64,000 nt of DNA from positions 62,001 through 126,000 of the forward strand of contig JAHRCV010000001.1 in assembly GCA_019083985.1 (NCBI GenBank), written 5' to 3'. The notes under the pieces were generated by a model, which was given only the letters and a program-made list of their open reading frames with translations, had not been told where the DNA came from and did no database searches. Position numbers and translations under genes: made by a program. Within the stretch, counting starts at the first letter, position 1; each line of letters opens with the position of its first letter. The stretch comes from Rhizobiales bacterium TNE-4. GTDB taxonomy: Bacteria > Pseudomonadota > Alphaproteobacteria > Rhizobiales > Beijerinckiaceae. Positions 35,086 to 43,607 of this stretch are shown here, piece by piece.

Positions 35086-37328
35086 GATGTCGCTCCCGTC
35101 GGGGCTTTGCGCGTCTCAAACCAGCGCGAGAAGATTTGCTGCTGCCGGATCCAGATATCGCCGATGACAGCGCCAATTAGGATAAGGCCGATGAAAACAT
35201 TCATCCAATGCTGCGGCATGACAAAAGAGGAGCCATCCGGCAGGATGATCTGCAGCGATAGAAGCGAGCGGATCAGTGTGATGGCTGCAGCGCCTGCGAT
35301 CGAGCCAATGATGGTACCAAAACCGCCAAAGATTGACCCGCCGCCAATGATGACAGCCGCAATACCATCAAGCTCGCGCAAGGCGCCCGCCGATGGATTG
35401 AACGAGCGGAAGAAGGCAACATAGATCACGCCCGCTGCCGCAGCGCAGAGGGCTGAGAAGACGAGTGACCAGAAACGCACCGCTTTCGTGTCAATTCCGG
35501 CGTAGCGCGCCGCACGTTCGTTTCCGCCAACGGCATAAACGCGTGCACCCCATGTGGTCTTAGCAAGCGCAATCCCGGCGATCAGCGCAACGACGGCGAG
35601 GAAGATGGTCTGTACGTTGATGGCTTTTGCAAAGGCCATGAAAGCGCCAGGCTCTATTTTCACGCCCCATGCCGTTAGCACTTCATAGAGATTGCGCCCA
35701 ATGAGGTTGAACCGCTCCGGAAAGCCAGAGAGCTGGCGGCCCGCGACCAGCCACGCACCCAATCCGCGTGCAATGTAGAACATGCCGAGCGTCGCGACGA
35801 AGGCGGGCAAGCCAAAGCGCACTGTGAGCGCGCCATTCACGATCCCGCACACAAGCCCCGCCAGCATGGCAAAGCCGATTGCAGTGAGTGGATCAGCCCC
35901 GGCTTCTTTCATCAGAAAGGCGGCGACCGCGCCCGAGAGTGCGAGCACCGATCCAACCGAGAGATCGATATCGCCATTGGCGATAACGAAAGTCAGGCCA
36001 ACCGCGACAAGCGCAATTTCTGTGAAGGCGAGCAGAAGATTGAAGGAATTATCGAGCGAGCCCCAGAAATCCGGGCGCAGCACGAAACCTGTCAGCCAAA
36101 GCGCCACACACAGCATAATGGCGGCCGCATCGCGCCGCGCGAGAAACGCACGCAAGCCCTTAGCACCCATGCCATGCGCATCATGCTTGGCGCCGCGCGT
36201 CTGCACACCAACAATAGCGGCTTCAGCCGAAGGCTTCGGGGGCACCGGCTGTTTGCGCAAGCGCGCCATCAACCGTGCAGCGCCGCCACCCTTGATCGCC
36301 CAAGGCTCGATGAGAACGGCCGCGAGCAACAAAAAACCAAGGCAGGCTTGCACGGCGCCGCCCGGCAATTGTGCGAAGGCTTGCACTTCCATCTTGATGC
36401 CAGCGACGTCAACAATGCGGGTGATCGGGTAGCCCTCGCGCAGAACCTTATCAATGAGCACGACGAGGGCCGCACCCAGGCACGCGCCAATCACGCGTCC
36501 GCGCCCACCAGCAATCGAAGCGCCGCCGACGATGACGGCTGCAATCACAATGAGTTCGGCCCCTTGGCCATATTGCGAAGTGATGCCCTTGTCCTGCGCG
36601 ACATTCATCAGCCCCGCAATCGTTGCGCACAGTGCCGAGAGAAGATAGGCGCGCATCCGGATCCAGCGCGTGGCGAGACCCGCATATCCGGCGGCCTGTT
36701 CATTGCCGCCGACAGCGTAAGTCTCGTAACCCACGCGTGTCTTGCCCAGCATGATCGCGCCGATGATGGCAACGGCGATGAAGATGAGGATCTGATTGTT
36801 GAAGCCGAGGGCATTGGTTTCGCCAATGGCGAAGAACCACGGGTCACTCTTGGCCTTGATGTCGTAGCCGATCGTCTTGCCGCCAGTGAGTCCAAGCACG
36901 AAACCGCGCCCGACGAAGAGCATCGTCAGCGTCGCGATAAAAGCAGGCACCAAAAGCCGCGTCACCAATGTGCCATTGATCAGGCCAACGAGAAGCCCCG
37001 TTGCTAAAGCGCCCGCCACTGCGATGCCAATTGACGCGTTGACATGCGAGGGCGCGTAGAGAATGGAAAAGACGGTCGCAACAAGACCAAGGATCGAGCC
37101 GACAGAAAGGTCGAGTTCCTTGTTGACGATGACGAATGTCATGCCGACCGCCATCACGCCGACGCGGGCCGTATCGCGCAGCAAGGCCGACAACGCGTCA
37201 GTCGAGCCGAAAAAAGCCGGGTTGATGAGTACGCCCGCCATGTAGACGAGGCCCATAAAAATCAGAATGGCGACTTCCCAGCCGCCAAACAATTCCGCCG
37301 GCATACGGGCGCGTGCGTGTGGGGTCAT
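35082..37328 (-). CDS. Fused double permease of a sugar ABC transporter (CUT2)
   Basis: Two complete RbsC-type (BPD_transp_2) permease domains in one 748-residue chain. Seen: repeat 1 carries ELDLSVGSILGL (about 71-82), YAVGGNEQAAGYAGL and VIVGGASIAGGRGRVIG. Repeat 2 carries DIDLSVGSVLAL (about 453-464), YAVGGNERAARYAGI and VIIGGGSIFGGFGTIIG. A charged linker of about 40 residues (RLRKQPVPPKPS...) joins them. ATG 37328 is preferred over TTG 37352, which overlaps the T-run of the upstream terminator. The sugar is unknown; the divergent genes suggest a hexose or aldonate source. Confidence 0.93.
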   Translation of the reverse strand: MTPHARARMPAELFGGWEVAILIFMGLVYMAGVLINPAFFGSTDALSALLRDTARVGVMAVGMTFVIVNKELDLSVGSILGLVATVFSILYAPSHVNASIGIAVAGALATGLLVGLINGTLVTRLLVPAFIATLTMLFVGRGFVLGLTGGKTIGYDIKAKSDPWFFAIGETNALGFNNQILIFIAVAIIGAIMLGKTRVGYETYAVGGNEQAAGYAGLATRWIRMRAYLLSALCATIAGLMNVAQDKGITSQYGQGAELIVIAAVIVGGASIAGGRGRVIGACLGAALVVLIDKVLREGYPITRIVDVAGIKMEVQAFAQLPGGAVQACLGFLLLAAVLIEPWAIKGGGAARLMARLRKQPVPPKPSAEAAIVGVQTRGAKHDAHGMGAKGLRAFLARRDAAAIMLCVALWLTGFVLRPDFWGSLDNSFNLLLAFTEIALVAVGLTFVIANGDIDLSVGSVLALSGAVAAFLMKEAGADPLTAIGFAMLAGLVCGIVNGALTVRFGLPAFVATLGMFYIARGLGAWLVAGRQLSGFPERFNLIGRNLYEVLTAWGVKIEPGAFMAFAKAINVQTIFLAVVALIAGIALAKTTWGARVYAVGGNERAARYAGIDTKAVRFWSLVFSALCAAAAGVIYVAFFRSFNPSAGALRELDGIAAVIIGGGSIFGGFGTIIGSIAGAAAITLIRSLLSLQIILPDGSSFVMPQHWMNVFIGLILIGAVIGDIWIRQQQIFSRWFETRKAPTGATS

Positions 37329-37350
37329 CAAAGGGTAATCCGGCTGAAAC

Positions 37351-37378
37351 AAAAAAGGGACGCGCCACAGCGCGTCCC
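37351..37378 (-). terminator. Intra-operon terminator between binding-protein and permease genes
   Basis: Minus-strand hairpin with a perfect 8-bp stem (GGGACGCG 37357-37364 / CGCGTCCC 37371-37378), a 6-base loop and six T residues. It lies 19 bases after the binding-protein stop and 22 bases before the permease ATG. It probably lets the binding protein be made in excess, with partial read-through into the permease and ATPase genes. Confidence 0.85.
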
Positions 37379-37397
37379 ATAGAAGATGATCAAGCGA

Positions 37398-38480
37398 TCA
37401 GTTTTCAAAACGCTTGCCGACCTTGCCAACCGAATCTTTCGTCACGAGTTGCGCACGCGTGTCGAGATTGGCCGCTGAGATGCCGCGGTCGATTTGCAGA
37501 TAAAGCTGCGCGACAGGCCAGAACCCTTGCAGGAAAGGCTGCTGGCCGAGCGAACCGGTCAGTGCACCGGTACGGATCTGTTCCTGCTGCTTCGGACCAA
37601 GATCGAAGCCGAAGGCGCAGATCGTGCCATTCTTCTTGAGCTGTGCAATCGCATCGCCCAGCGCTGGCGTCACAAAACCATTGGCAGCAAACGCACCGAC
37701 GACATCCTTACGACTTTCGATCAGATTAACGATCGAGTTGACGATGTTGTCCTTGTCGACGTCGATGCCGATATTGTTCGGGCCCGCATCAACCTTGAAG
37801 TCTTTCAGTTTGCCAGCGGCGTTGAGCGTCTTCACCGTGGCCTGGAAGGCAGCTGTGATGCGGTTGTTGACCTCGACATTGCCGAGCGTCGTCGTGTTCG
37901 GGAAGATGATCGTCCCGCCCTTGACGTTATTCTTCACAAGGCATTGGGCCAGCGCTTCGCCACCAATGGCTGCAGCCGATGCGTCCTGCCCGGTGTGCGA
38001 AATGCCCGAGCGGTTGAAGATGGCCGGATCGAACGAGTTTGTCGTTGCAACCGGAATGCCTTTTTCCATCAACTTCTTGACGATGTCGTCATAAGCGCCC
38101 GATTGCGGGGTCGTCATGATGACGCCATCGATGGTTGGGTCGTTGATGATTTGATTGAGGATGGCGATCTCACGCGGAATGTCATCGACCGGCGCTTCCG
38201 AGCCGAGCATGATAAGATTGATACCAAACGCATTCGCCGCCACCTTCGCGCCGACATAGGTCGGATCGAAAAAGCCATTGCCCGCCGTGTGCGTCACGAT
38301 GGCGAATGTAAGCTTGCCATCCTTCGAATTGAAATTCTTCGTATCTGCCGATTCTTTCGCGGCGTCGTCGAAGGAATAGCCACCGACGGCCTTGTTGAGC
38401 GCACCTGTCTGCGCGTGGGCTCCGAACGCGGCAAGCGACACACCGGCCACAAGCGCGGCCGCAAACAATGTGAGCTTCAT
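37398..38480 (-). CDS. Sugar ABC transporter substrate-binding protein (CUT2, RbsB-like)
   Basis: Periplasmic receptor of the importer. Seen: a signal peptide (MKLTLFAAALVAGVSLAAFGAHAQ), a Peripla_BP_4 fold beginning KLTFAIVTHTAGNGFFDPTYVGAK, ILNQIINDPTIDGVIMTTPQ, GIPVATTNSFDP, FAANGFVTPALGDAI and GSLGQQPFLQGFWPVAQL. ATG 38480 has GGGAGGA upstream, so the longer open frame is rejected. Length 360 residues. It is the first gene of the importer operon and is divergent from the sugar dehydrogenase operon. Confidence 0.94.
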   Translation of the reverse strand: MKLTLFAAALVAGVSLAAFGAHAQTGALNKAVGGYSFDDAAKESADTKNFNSKDGKLTFAIVTHTAGNGFFDPTYVGAKVAANAFGINLIMLGSEAPVDDIPREIAILNQIINDPTIDGVIMTTPQSGAYDDIVKKLMEKGIPVATTNSFDPAIFNRSGISHTGQDASAAAIGGEALAQCLVKNNVKGGTIIFPNTTTLGNVEVNNRITAAFQATVKTLNAAGKLKDFKVDAGPNNIGIDVDKDNIVNSIVNLIESRKDVVGAFAANGFVTPALGDAIAQLKKNGTICAFGFDLGPKQQEQIRTGALTGSLGQQPFLQGFWPVAQLYLQIDRGISAANLDTRAQLVTKDSVGKVGKRFEN

Positions 38481-38643
38481 CGAGATCCTCCCTTGATCCC
38501 GGCCCTGATCGGGCCATTCTATGTTTCCGGCTTGCGCGCCGGATATGCGAAGGCCACCACGGCCTTTGCGGCAATCATAGCGGTCCGTGCGGTCACGTCG
38601 AGAGGCGTCAGGCGGTCCCAACAACAATCAGAGGAGAGGCGCG
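38481..38643. promoter_or_regulatory. Divergent control region of the sugar importer and sugar catabolic operon
   Basis: This 163-base gap separates two outward operons that probably respond to the same sugar. It holds several dyads that could be operators: GGCCC-N5-GGGCC (38501-38515), CCGGC-N6-GCCGG (38527-38542) and AAGGCC-N5-GGCCTT (38550-38566). No regulator gene (LacI, GntR or LysR type) is adjacent. AGGAGAGG ahead of 38644 and GGGAGGA ahead of 38480 are good ribosome-binding sites. Confidence 0.45.
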
Positions 38644-39408
38644 ATGGCACATGGCGCGATTTATCCCGATCTCGAAGGCAAGACGGTCATCGTCACGGGC
38701 GGCGGCAGCGGAATTGGCGCCTCCATCGTCACGCATTTCGCGCGCCAAAAGGCAAAAGTCGGCCTGATCGATATTAATGCCGCTGCCGCAGCGTCCGTCG
38801 CAAAGACGGTTGCAGATGGGGGTGGTCACGCGCACGCGGCGGTGTGCGATTTGCGCGATGTCGATGCCACCCGGTCTGCGATCGAAGAGATCCGGCAGAA
38901 GTTCGGACCCATCGGCATTCTCGTCAACAATGCCGCCCATGACGAACGTCACAAGACCGAGGATGTCACCTCTGCCTATTGGGACGATCGCATCGCGGTG
39001 AACCTCAAGCATCAATTCTTCTGTGCGCAGGCCGTCCTGCCTGACATGAAGGCGGCGAAGGCCGGATCCATCATCAATTTTGGTTCGACCTCATGGATGG
39101 TGGGGCAGGGTGGCATGGCGGCCTATACAGCGGCCAAATCGGCTGTCTTGGGCCTCACCCGTTCCTTGGCGCGTGATTTCGGCACCTACAACATCCGCGT
39201 CAACGCAATTGCGCCGGGTTGGATCATGACCGAGCGGCAGATCGACCTCTGGCTAACGCCGGAGGGCGAAAAGGAGTTGATGGAGCGGCAATGCCTCAAG
39301 CGGAAGCTCTATCCGGACGACATTGCCCGCTTTACGGTGTTCCTCGCCTCGGACGAGGCCTCCGCCTGCACCAACCAGCAATATGTGGTCGATGGCGGTT
39401 GGGTATAG
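38644..39408 (+). CDS. SDR-family sugar dehydrogenase
   Basis: NAD(P)-dependent short-chain dehydrogenase/reductase. Seen: TGGGSGIG (18-25), NNAA (95-98), catalytic Ser148/Ser150 region, Tyr161 and Lys165 (YTAAK), and the C-terminal YVVDGGWV. Length 254 residues. Because dgoK and dgoA follow, it probably oxidises an aldose such as D-galactose to the lactone, as the first step of a De Ley-Doudoroff-type pathway. L-arabinose or another aldose is possible. No lactonase or sugar-acid dehydratase is in the window. Confidence 0.85.
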   Translation: MAHGAIYPDLEGKTVIVTGGGSGIGASIVTHFARQKAKVGLIDINAAAAASVAKTVADGGGHAHAAVCDLRDVDATRSAIEEIRQKFGPIGILVNNAAHDERHKTEDVTSAYWDDRIAVNLKHQFFCAQAVLPDMKAAKAGSIINFGSTSWMVGQGGMAAYTAAKSAVLGLTRSLARDFGTYNIRVNAIAPGWIMTERQIDLWLTPEGEKELMERQCLKRKLYPDDIARFTVFLASDEASACTNQQYVVDGGWV

Positions 39409-39422
39409 CGTGAGGATTGGGA

Positions 39423-40322
39423 ATGGCTGAACCGGCTCTGGTGGCGGTGGATTGGGGCACGTCGCGATTGCGCGCGGCCCTGTTGGACAGGGCAGGGCAG
39501 GTCCTTGAACGCTCCTCTGCCGATGAGGGCATCATGCATGTCGAGGGCGGCCGTTGGGCGGAAACGCTTGACCGTCATGTGGGTGCTTGGCTCCGGCAAA
39601 AGCCCGCCATGAAAGTTGTGATGGCGGGCATGATCGGCAGCCGCAATGGCTGGGTGGAGGCCCCCTATGCCGAATGCCCAGCCGATTGGTCCGAGATCGC
39701 CGCAAAGATGACCTTGGTGCGCCGCGCCGATGGCGGCGAAGTCTGGATCGCGCCCGGCCTCTTCACCCGCAATGCTGACGGCATCCCGGACGTCATGCGC
39801 GGCGAGGAAACGCTGATCGCGGGGACACATGTGGCCGATGGCGTGATGATCACGCTTGGCACCCATTGCAAATGGGCGACATTGAAGAATGGCCGTGTCG
39901 AAACCTTCGCGAGCTTCATGACGGGTGAATTTTTTGCCGCGTTGAAGGATCACACCATCCTCGGACGCTTGGCTGAAAATCCAGACGACAATGCCGGGTT
40001 TGTGCGTGGCCTCACTGCGGCCAAACGCAAAGGGGGCTTGTTGCACACCGCGTTTCAGACCCGGACGTCGGTGCTTCTGGGTGATATGCCGGGCACGCAG
40101 GTCGACCCCTTTCTCTCAGGCCTGTTGATTGGATCGGAAGTTATCGGCGGGCTTGAGCTCACCAAACCGGACGGCACGCTGCATCTCTTGGCATCCGGGC
40201 CGCGCGGCGAACTTTATCGTCAAACCTTGGCAGCCCATGGCTACAAGGTTGTCATGCATGATCCTGAACATGCGTTGATTGAAGGCCTCGCCCGTTTGAT
40301 GCATCTGCGTGGGTTGGATTGA
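39423..40322 (+). CDS. dgoK: 2-dehydro-3-deoxygalactonokinase
   Basis: Phosphorylates 2-keto-3-deoxygalactonate at C6. Seen: ALVAVDWGTSRLRAALLDRAG at the N-terminus (ASKHA-type phosphate loop), AGMIGSRNGWVEAPYAECP, GEETLIAG, ITLGTHCKWATL, FASFMTGEFFAAL and LLIGSEVIGG. Length 299 residues from ATG 39423. It begins 14 bases after the dehydrogenase, and the aldolase follows 4 bases after its stop. Confidence 0.93.
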   Translation: MAEPALVAVDWGTSRLRAALLDRAGQVLERSSADEGIMHVEGGRWAETLDRHVGAWLRQKPAMKVVMAGMIGSRNGWVEAPYAECPADWSEIAAKMTLVRRADGGEVWIAPGLFTRNADGIPDVMRGEETLIAGTHVADGVMITLGTHCKWATLKNGRVETFASFMTGEFFAALKDHTILGRLAENPDDNAGFVRGLTAAKRKGGLLHTAFQTRTSVLLGDMPGTQVDPFLSGLLIGSEVIGGLELTKPDGTLHLLASGPRGELYRQTLAAHGYKVVMHDPEHALIEGLARLMHLRGLD

Positions 40323-40326
40323 AATC

Positions 40327-40959
40327 ATGAGCGATCACCGGCTTTTGTTCGATCAACATTTGGCAGCCTTGCCGCTCATTGCAATTTTGCGTGGGATCAC
40401 ACCGGATGAGGCCGTGCCAATTGGCGAGGAATTGGTGAATGCTGGCTTCGGCATTATTGAAGTGCCGCTCAATTCGCCCGATCCGCTTGTCAGTATTGCA
40501 CGGCTTGCAGCAGCGTTTGAAGGTCGCGCTGTCATTGGTGCAGGCACGGTCTATCGCGTCGCGGAAGTCGATGCGGTGTGTGACAATGGTGGCGCATTGG
40601 TCGTGTCGCCGAATTGTAATCCGGCAGTGATCGAACGCACAAAAGAACGCGGCCTCGTCTCGGCTCCCGGCGTCTTTACGCCAACGGAAGCGATGAATGC
40701 GCTCGATTCTGGCGCCGATGTGCTGAAGCTTTTTCCCGGTGAAGCACTCAATCCTACCATCGTGCGTGGCATGAGCGCCGTCCTGCCAAAAGGGACGCGG
40801 CTTGTGCTTGTTGGCGGTGTCACGCCCGATACGCCCAAGCAGTGGAAGGATGCGCCGCTCGCGGGCTATGGCATCGGTTCGGCACTTTATAAACCCGGCC
40901 TGTCGGCGCAGGAGGTCGGAACACGCGCGCGCGCTTTCGTGGCGGGAGTGCGCGGCTGA
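40327..40959 (+). CDS. dgoA: 2-dehydro-3-deoxy-6-phosphogalactonate aldolase
   Basis: Class I aldolase that splits KDPGal into pyruvate and glyceraldehyde 3-phosphate. Seen: PLIAILRGITPDEAV, catalytic Glu45 in FGIIEVPLNSP, GAGTVYRV, VSPNCNPAVI and Schiff-base Lys134 in DVLKLFPGE. Length 210 residues from ATG 40327. The neighbour dgoK favours the galactonate rather than the gluconate (Eda) branch. Its stop overlaps the next start by one base. Confidence 0.93.
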   Translation: MSDHRLLFDQHLAALPLIAILRGITPDEAVPIGEELVNAGFGIIEVPLNSPDPLVSIARLAAAFEGRAVIGAGTVYRVAEVDAVCDNGGALVVSPNCNPAVIERTKERGLVSAPGVFTPTEAMNALDSGADVLKLFPGEALNPTIVRGMSAVLPKGTRLVLVGGVTPDTPKQWKDAPLAGYGIGSALYKPGLSAQEVGTRARAFVAGVRG

Positions 40960-41867
40960 TGATCGTTGTATTTGGTTCGATCAATCTCGATTTCATCGCC
41001 ACGCTTCATCATTTACCGAAACCGGGCGAAACGGCGCTGGGTTCGACCTATATCACTGCACCGGGCGGGAAGGGTGCCAATCAGGCGCTGGCCGCCGCAA
41101 GACTTGGCGCAAAAGTGAAAATGGTTGGCGCGGTGGGGCGTGATTCCGTCGCTGTTGAAGCGCTCGCTTTGTTAAGCGAAGCCGGCGTCGATCTCACTCT
41201 GGTCCGCGATGTCGAAGCACCGACAGGCGCGGCCTTTATCGGTGTCGATGCGAAGGGTGAAAATCTGATTATGGTCGCGTCCGGTGCCAATGCGGCAGTC
41301 AAAGCCGAAGGACTGCGGCACGCCAGGTTGACCGAGAAAGACATTCTTCTCGTCCAGCGTGAAGTACCGGAACAAGAACTCGCCAATGCGATTGGCTATG
41401 CCCATGCACAGGGCGCACGCGTTATTTTGAACGCTGCACCGGCAGGCCCGGTCCCGGCGGAATTGCTGCTCGCGCTTGATACGCTGATCGTGAATGAGCA
41501 TGAGGCCCTGATCGTTGCGCAGGGTTTGGGGATTACCGAGACGGAGCCCGAGGCAATCGCGCGCGCGATCGATGCGCACCATGGCGTGTCGACGATTGTC
41601 ACGCTGGGCGCAGCAGGCGCGATCGGCTGGACGGGCGGCGTCCGTCGCCCTGTATCAGCCCCCGCGATCACGGCGGTTGATACGGTTGGTGCGGGCGATT
41701 GTTTCTGCGGGGCCTATGCCGCTGCCCGCGATGCAGGTTTCGGCTTCACCGGGGCCTTAGCACGCGGGGTCGCAGCGGGGTCTTTGGCCTGCCGGAGCCC
41801 GGGGGCGCAGCCGAGCTATCCGGCCAAGGCTGACCTTGAACACGCAATGGAAGGCTGGTTCACCTGA
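40959..41867 (+). CDS. PfkB-family carbohydrate kinase, ribokinase-like
   Basis: Sugar kinase of the ribokinase family. Seen: MIVVFGSINLDFIATLHHLPKPGET, PGGKGANQALAAARLGA, VNEHEA and the catalytic DTVGAGDCFCGAYAAA with the GAGD aspartate. Length 302 residues. It is the last gene of the four-gene operon. dgoK already supplies the KDGal kinase step, so this enzyme may phosphorylate ribose or another sugar brought in by the CUT2 importer. Confidence 0.88.
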   Translation: MIVVFGSINLDFIATLHHLPKPGETALGSTYITAPGGKGANQALAAARLGAKVKMVGAVGRDSVAVEALALLSEAGVDLTLVRDVEAPTGAAFIGVDAKGENLIMVASGANAAVKAEGLRHARLTEKDILLVQREVPEQELANAIGYAHAQGARVILNAAPAGPVPAELLLALDTLIVNEHEALIVAQGLGITETEPEAIARAIDAHHGVSTIVTLGAAGAIGWTGGVRRPVSAPAITAVDTVGAGDCFCGAYAAARDAGFGFTGALARGVAAGSLACRSPGAQPSYPAKADLEHAMEGWFT

Positions 41868-41920
41868 TATTCAGGTCACCCGGGTCAAAAACGGGCAGCC
41901 TTGCCTTGGCTTTTGAGCAT

Positions 41921-41937
41921 GGCCTGCTTTGCAGGCC
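41921..41937. other. Hairpin between the ribokinase-like gene and the phosphomutase gene
   Basis: A perfect 7-bp stem GGCCTGC/GCAGGCC with a TTT loop, 53 bases after the kinase stop. No T-run follows on the plus strand, so it is at best a factor-dependent terminator or mRNA end-protecting structure. Confidence 0.4.
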
Positions 41938-41998
41938 GCGCCTGATCGGCTAAGTGTCTGGCCTCTATTGATAAACACCTTGCTCGGAAGGGAGCGCC

Positions 41999-43498
41999 AT
42001 GTTCGCCAAGCCCGTCGCGTCGCTGAAGCCCAACACCTATGCCTATGAGGTGACGCCGCTCGTGAAGCCCACCGGCTTCCGTGAATATGACGCCCGCTGG
42101 TTGTTCGAGAAGGAAATCAATCTTCTCGGCGTGCAAGCGCTTGGCATGGGCCTCGGCACCATGATCCGCGAGATGGGTGTAAAGCCCGAGATCGTCACCG
42201 GCCATGATTACCGCGGCTATTCAGCGAACATCAAAAACGCGCTGATCGTCGGTCTGATGGCATCAGGCTGCAAGGTGCATGACATTGGATTGGCTTTGTC
42301 GCCGATGGCGTATTTTGCGCAATTCGCGCTCGATGTGCCGTGTGTGGCGATGGTCACGGCCTCGCACAACGACAATGGCTGGACTGGTGTGAAGATGGGT
42401 GCGCAACGCCCGGTCACCTTCGGCCCGGTTGAGATGGGACGCCTGCGCGACATCGTCATCAACGGTCAATACAAGACGCATGAAGGCGGCTCTTACAATT
42501 ATGTCGCCAATTTCCCTGAAGTTTACATCAAGGACCTCACCGATCGTCCGAAGCTCAAGCGCAAGATCCGCGTGATCGCCGCCTGTGGCAATGGCACGGC
42601 GGGTGCGTTCGCACCGCAGATTCTTGAAAAGCTGGGCTGCGAAGTCATCCCGATGGATGCCGACCTCGATTACAATTTTCCGCGTTACAATCCGAACCCC
42701 GAAGACATGGAAATGCTTCATGCCATGGCCCATGCGGTCAAGGAGCATGGAGCCGATCTCGCCCTCGGGTTCGATGGCGATGGCGATCGTTGCGGCGTCG
42801 TCGACAATGAAGGCAATGAAATCTTTGCCGACAAGATCGGCGTCATGCTCGCGCGCGATCTCTCGACGCTGCATCCCGGCTCGACCTTCGTGGTCGACGT
42901 CAAATCGACGGGCCTCTTTGCCACTGATCCGGTGCTCATTCAGAACAATGTGAAGGCTGACTATTGGAAGACCGGCCATTCTTACATCAAGCGCCGCGTG
43001 GCTGACCTTAAGGCGCTGGCCGGCTTCGAGAAGTCGGGCCATTTCTTCTTCAACGCGCCGGTCGGCCGCGGCTATGATGACGGTGTTGTGACCGCCATCG
43101 CCGTCCTCGACATGCTCGATCGTAATCCTGACAAGAGCATGGCCGATCTCTATCGCGCCTTGCCAAAGACCTATGGTTCGCCGACCATGGCACCGCACTG
43201 CGCTGATGAAGTGAAGTACGGTATCGTCGAGAAAGTCGTCAAACGCGTCGAGGATATGGCCGCGAAAGGCGAGAAAATCGCCGGTCAGGCGATTAAGTCG
43301 GTTGTGACAGTGAATGGTGTTCGCGTGACGACGGAAGATGGCACTTGGGGCCTCGTCCGAGCATCTTCGAACAAGCCTGAACTTGTGGTTGTGGTCGAAA
43401 GCCCTGTCTCGGACGCGCGTCTGCGTGAAATGTTTAACGCAGTGGATGGTCTTCTGCGCGAATATCCGGAAGTCGGCGAATACAATCAGAAATTGTAA
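41999..43498 (+). CDS. Phosphomannomutase/phosphoglucomutase
   Basis: Alpha-D-phosphohexomutase that moves phosphate between C1 and C6 of mannose or glucose for polysaccharide and sugar-nucleotide synthesis. Seen: catalytic phosphoserine Ser122 in TASHNDNGWTGVKMG, the metal loop GFDGDGDRCGVV near residue 260, sugar-binding EKSGHFFF and phosphate-binding VRASSNKPELVVVVES. The length of 499 residues fits the ManB/AlgC group. GGAAGGGAG precedes the ATG. It stands alone and ends at a hairpin terminator. Confidence 0.92.
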   Translation: MFAKPVASLKPNTYAYEVTPLVKPTGFREYDARWLFEKEINLLGVQALGMGLGTMIREMGVKPEIVTGHDYRGYSANIKNALIVGLMASGCKVHDIGLALSPMAYFAQFALDVPCVAMVTASHNDNGWTGVKMGAQRPVTFGPVEMGRLRDIVINGQYKTHEGGSYNYVANFPEVYIKDLTDRPKLKRKIRVIAACGNGTAGAFAPQILEKLGCEVIPMDADLDYNFPRYNPNPEDMEMLHAMAHAVKEHGADLALGFDGDGDRCGVVDNEGNEIFADKIGVMLARDLSTLHPGSTFVVDVKSTGLFATDPVLIQNNVKADYWKTGHSYIKRRVADLKALAGFEKSGHFFFNAPVGRGYDDGVVTAIAVLDMLDRNPDKSMADLYRALPKTYGSPTMAPHCADEVKYGIVEKVVKRVEDMAAKGEKIAGQAIKSVVTVNGVRVTTEDGTWGLVRASSNKPELVVVVESPVSDARLREMFNAVDGLLREYPEVGEYNQKL

Positions 43499-43520
43499 AA
43501 GCACGCTTCATTCTATGAAA

Positions 43521-43543
43521 AAGGGCCGCCGCGTGCGGCCCTT
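43521..43543. terminator. Terminator after the phosphomutase gene
   Basis: The stem AAGGGCCGC / GCGGCCCTT with a CGCGT loop begins 22 bases after the stop. It is preceded by an A-run and followed by TATCGTTT, so it should terminate on the plus strand and possibly in both directions. Confidence 0.75.
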
Positions 43544-43607
43544 ATCGTTTGACGCTGTTTTTGATGCAATCCGTTTAGAGTCTGTCAGCTTTGGCCGTGT
43601 ACAAGAA

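Noticed and set aside
42263-43504. 413-codon open frame on the minus strand opposite the phosphomutase
   Set aside because: Antisense shadow of a gene with all catalytic motifs intact.
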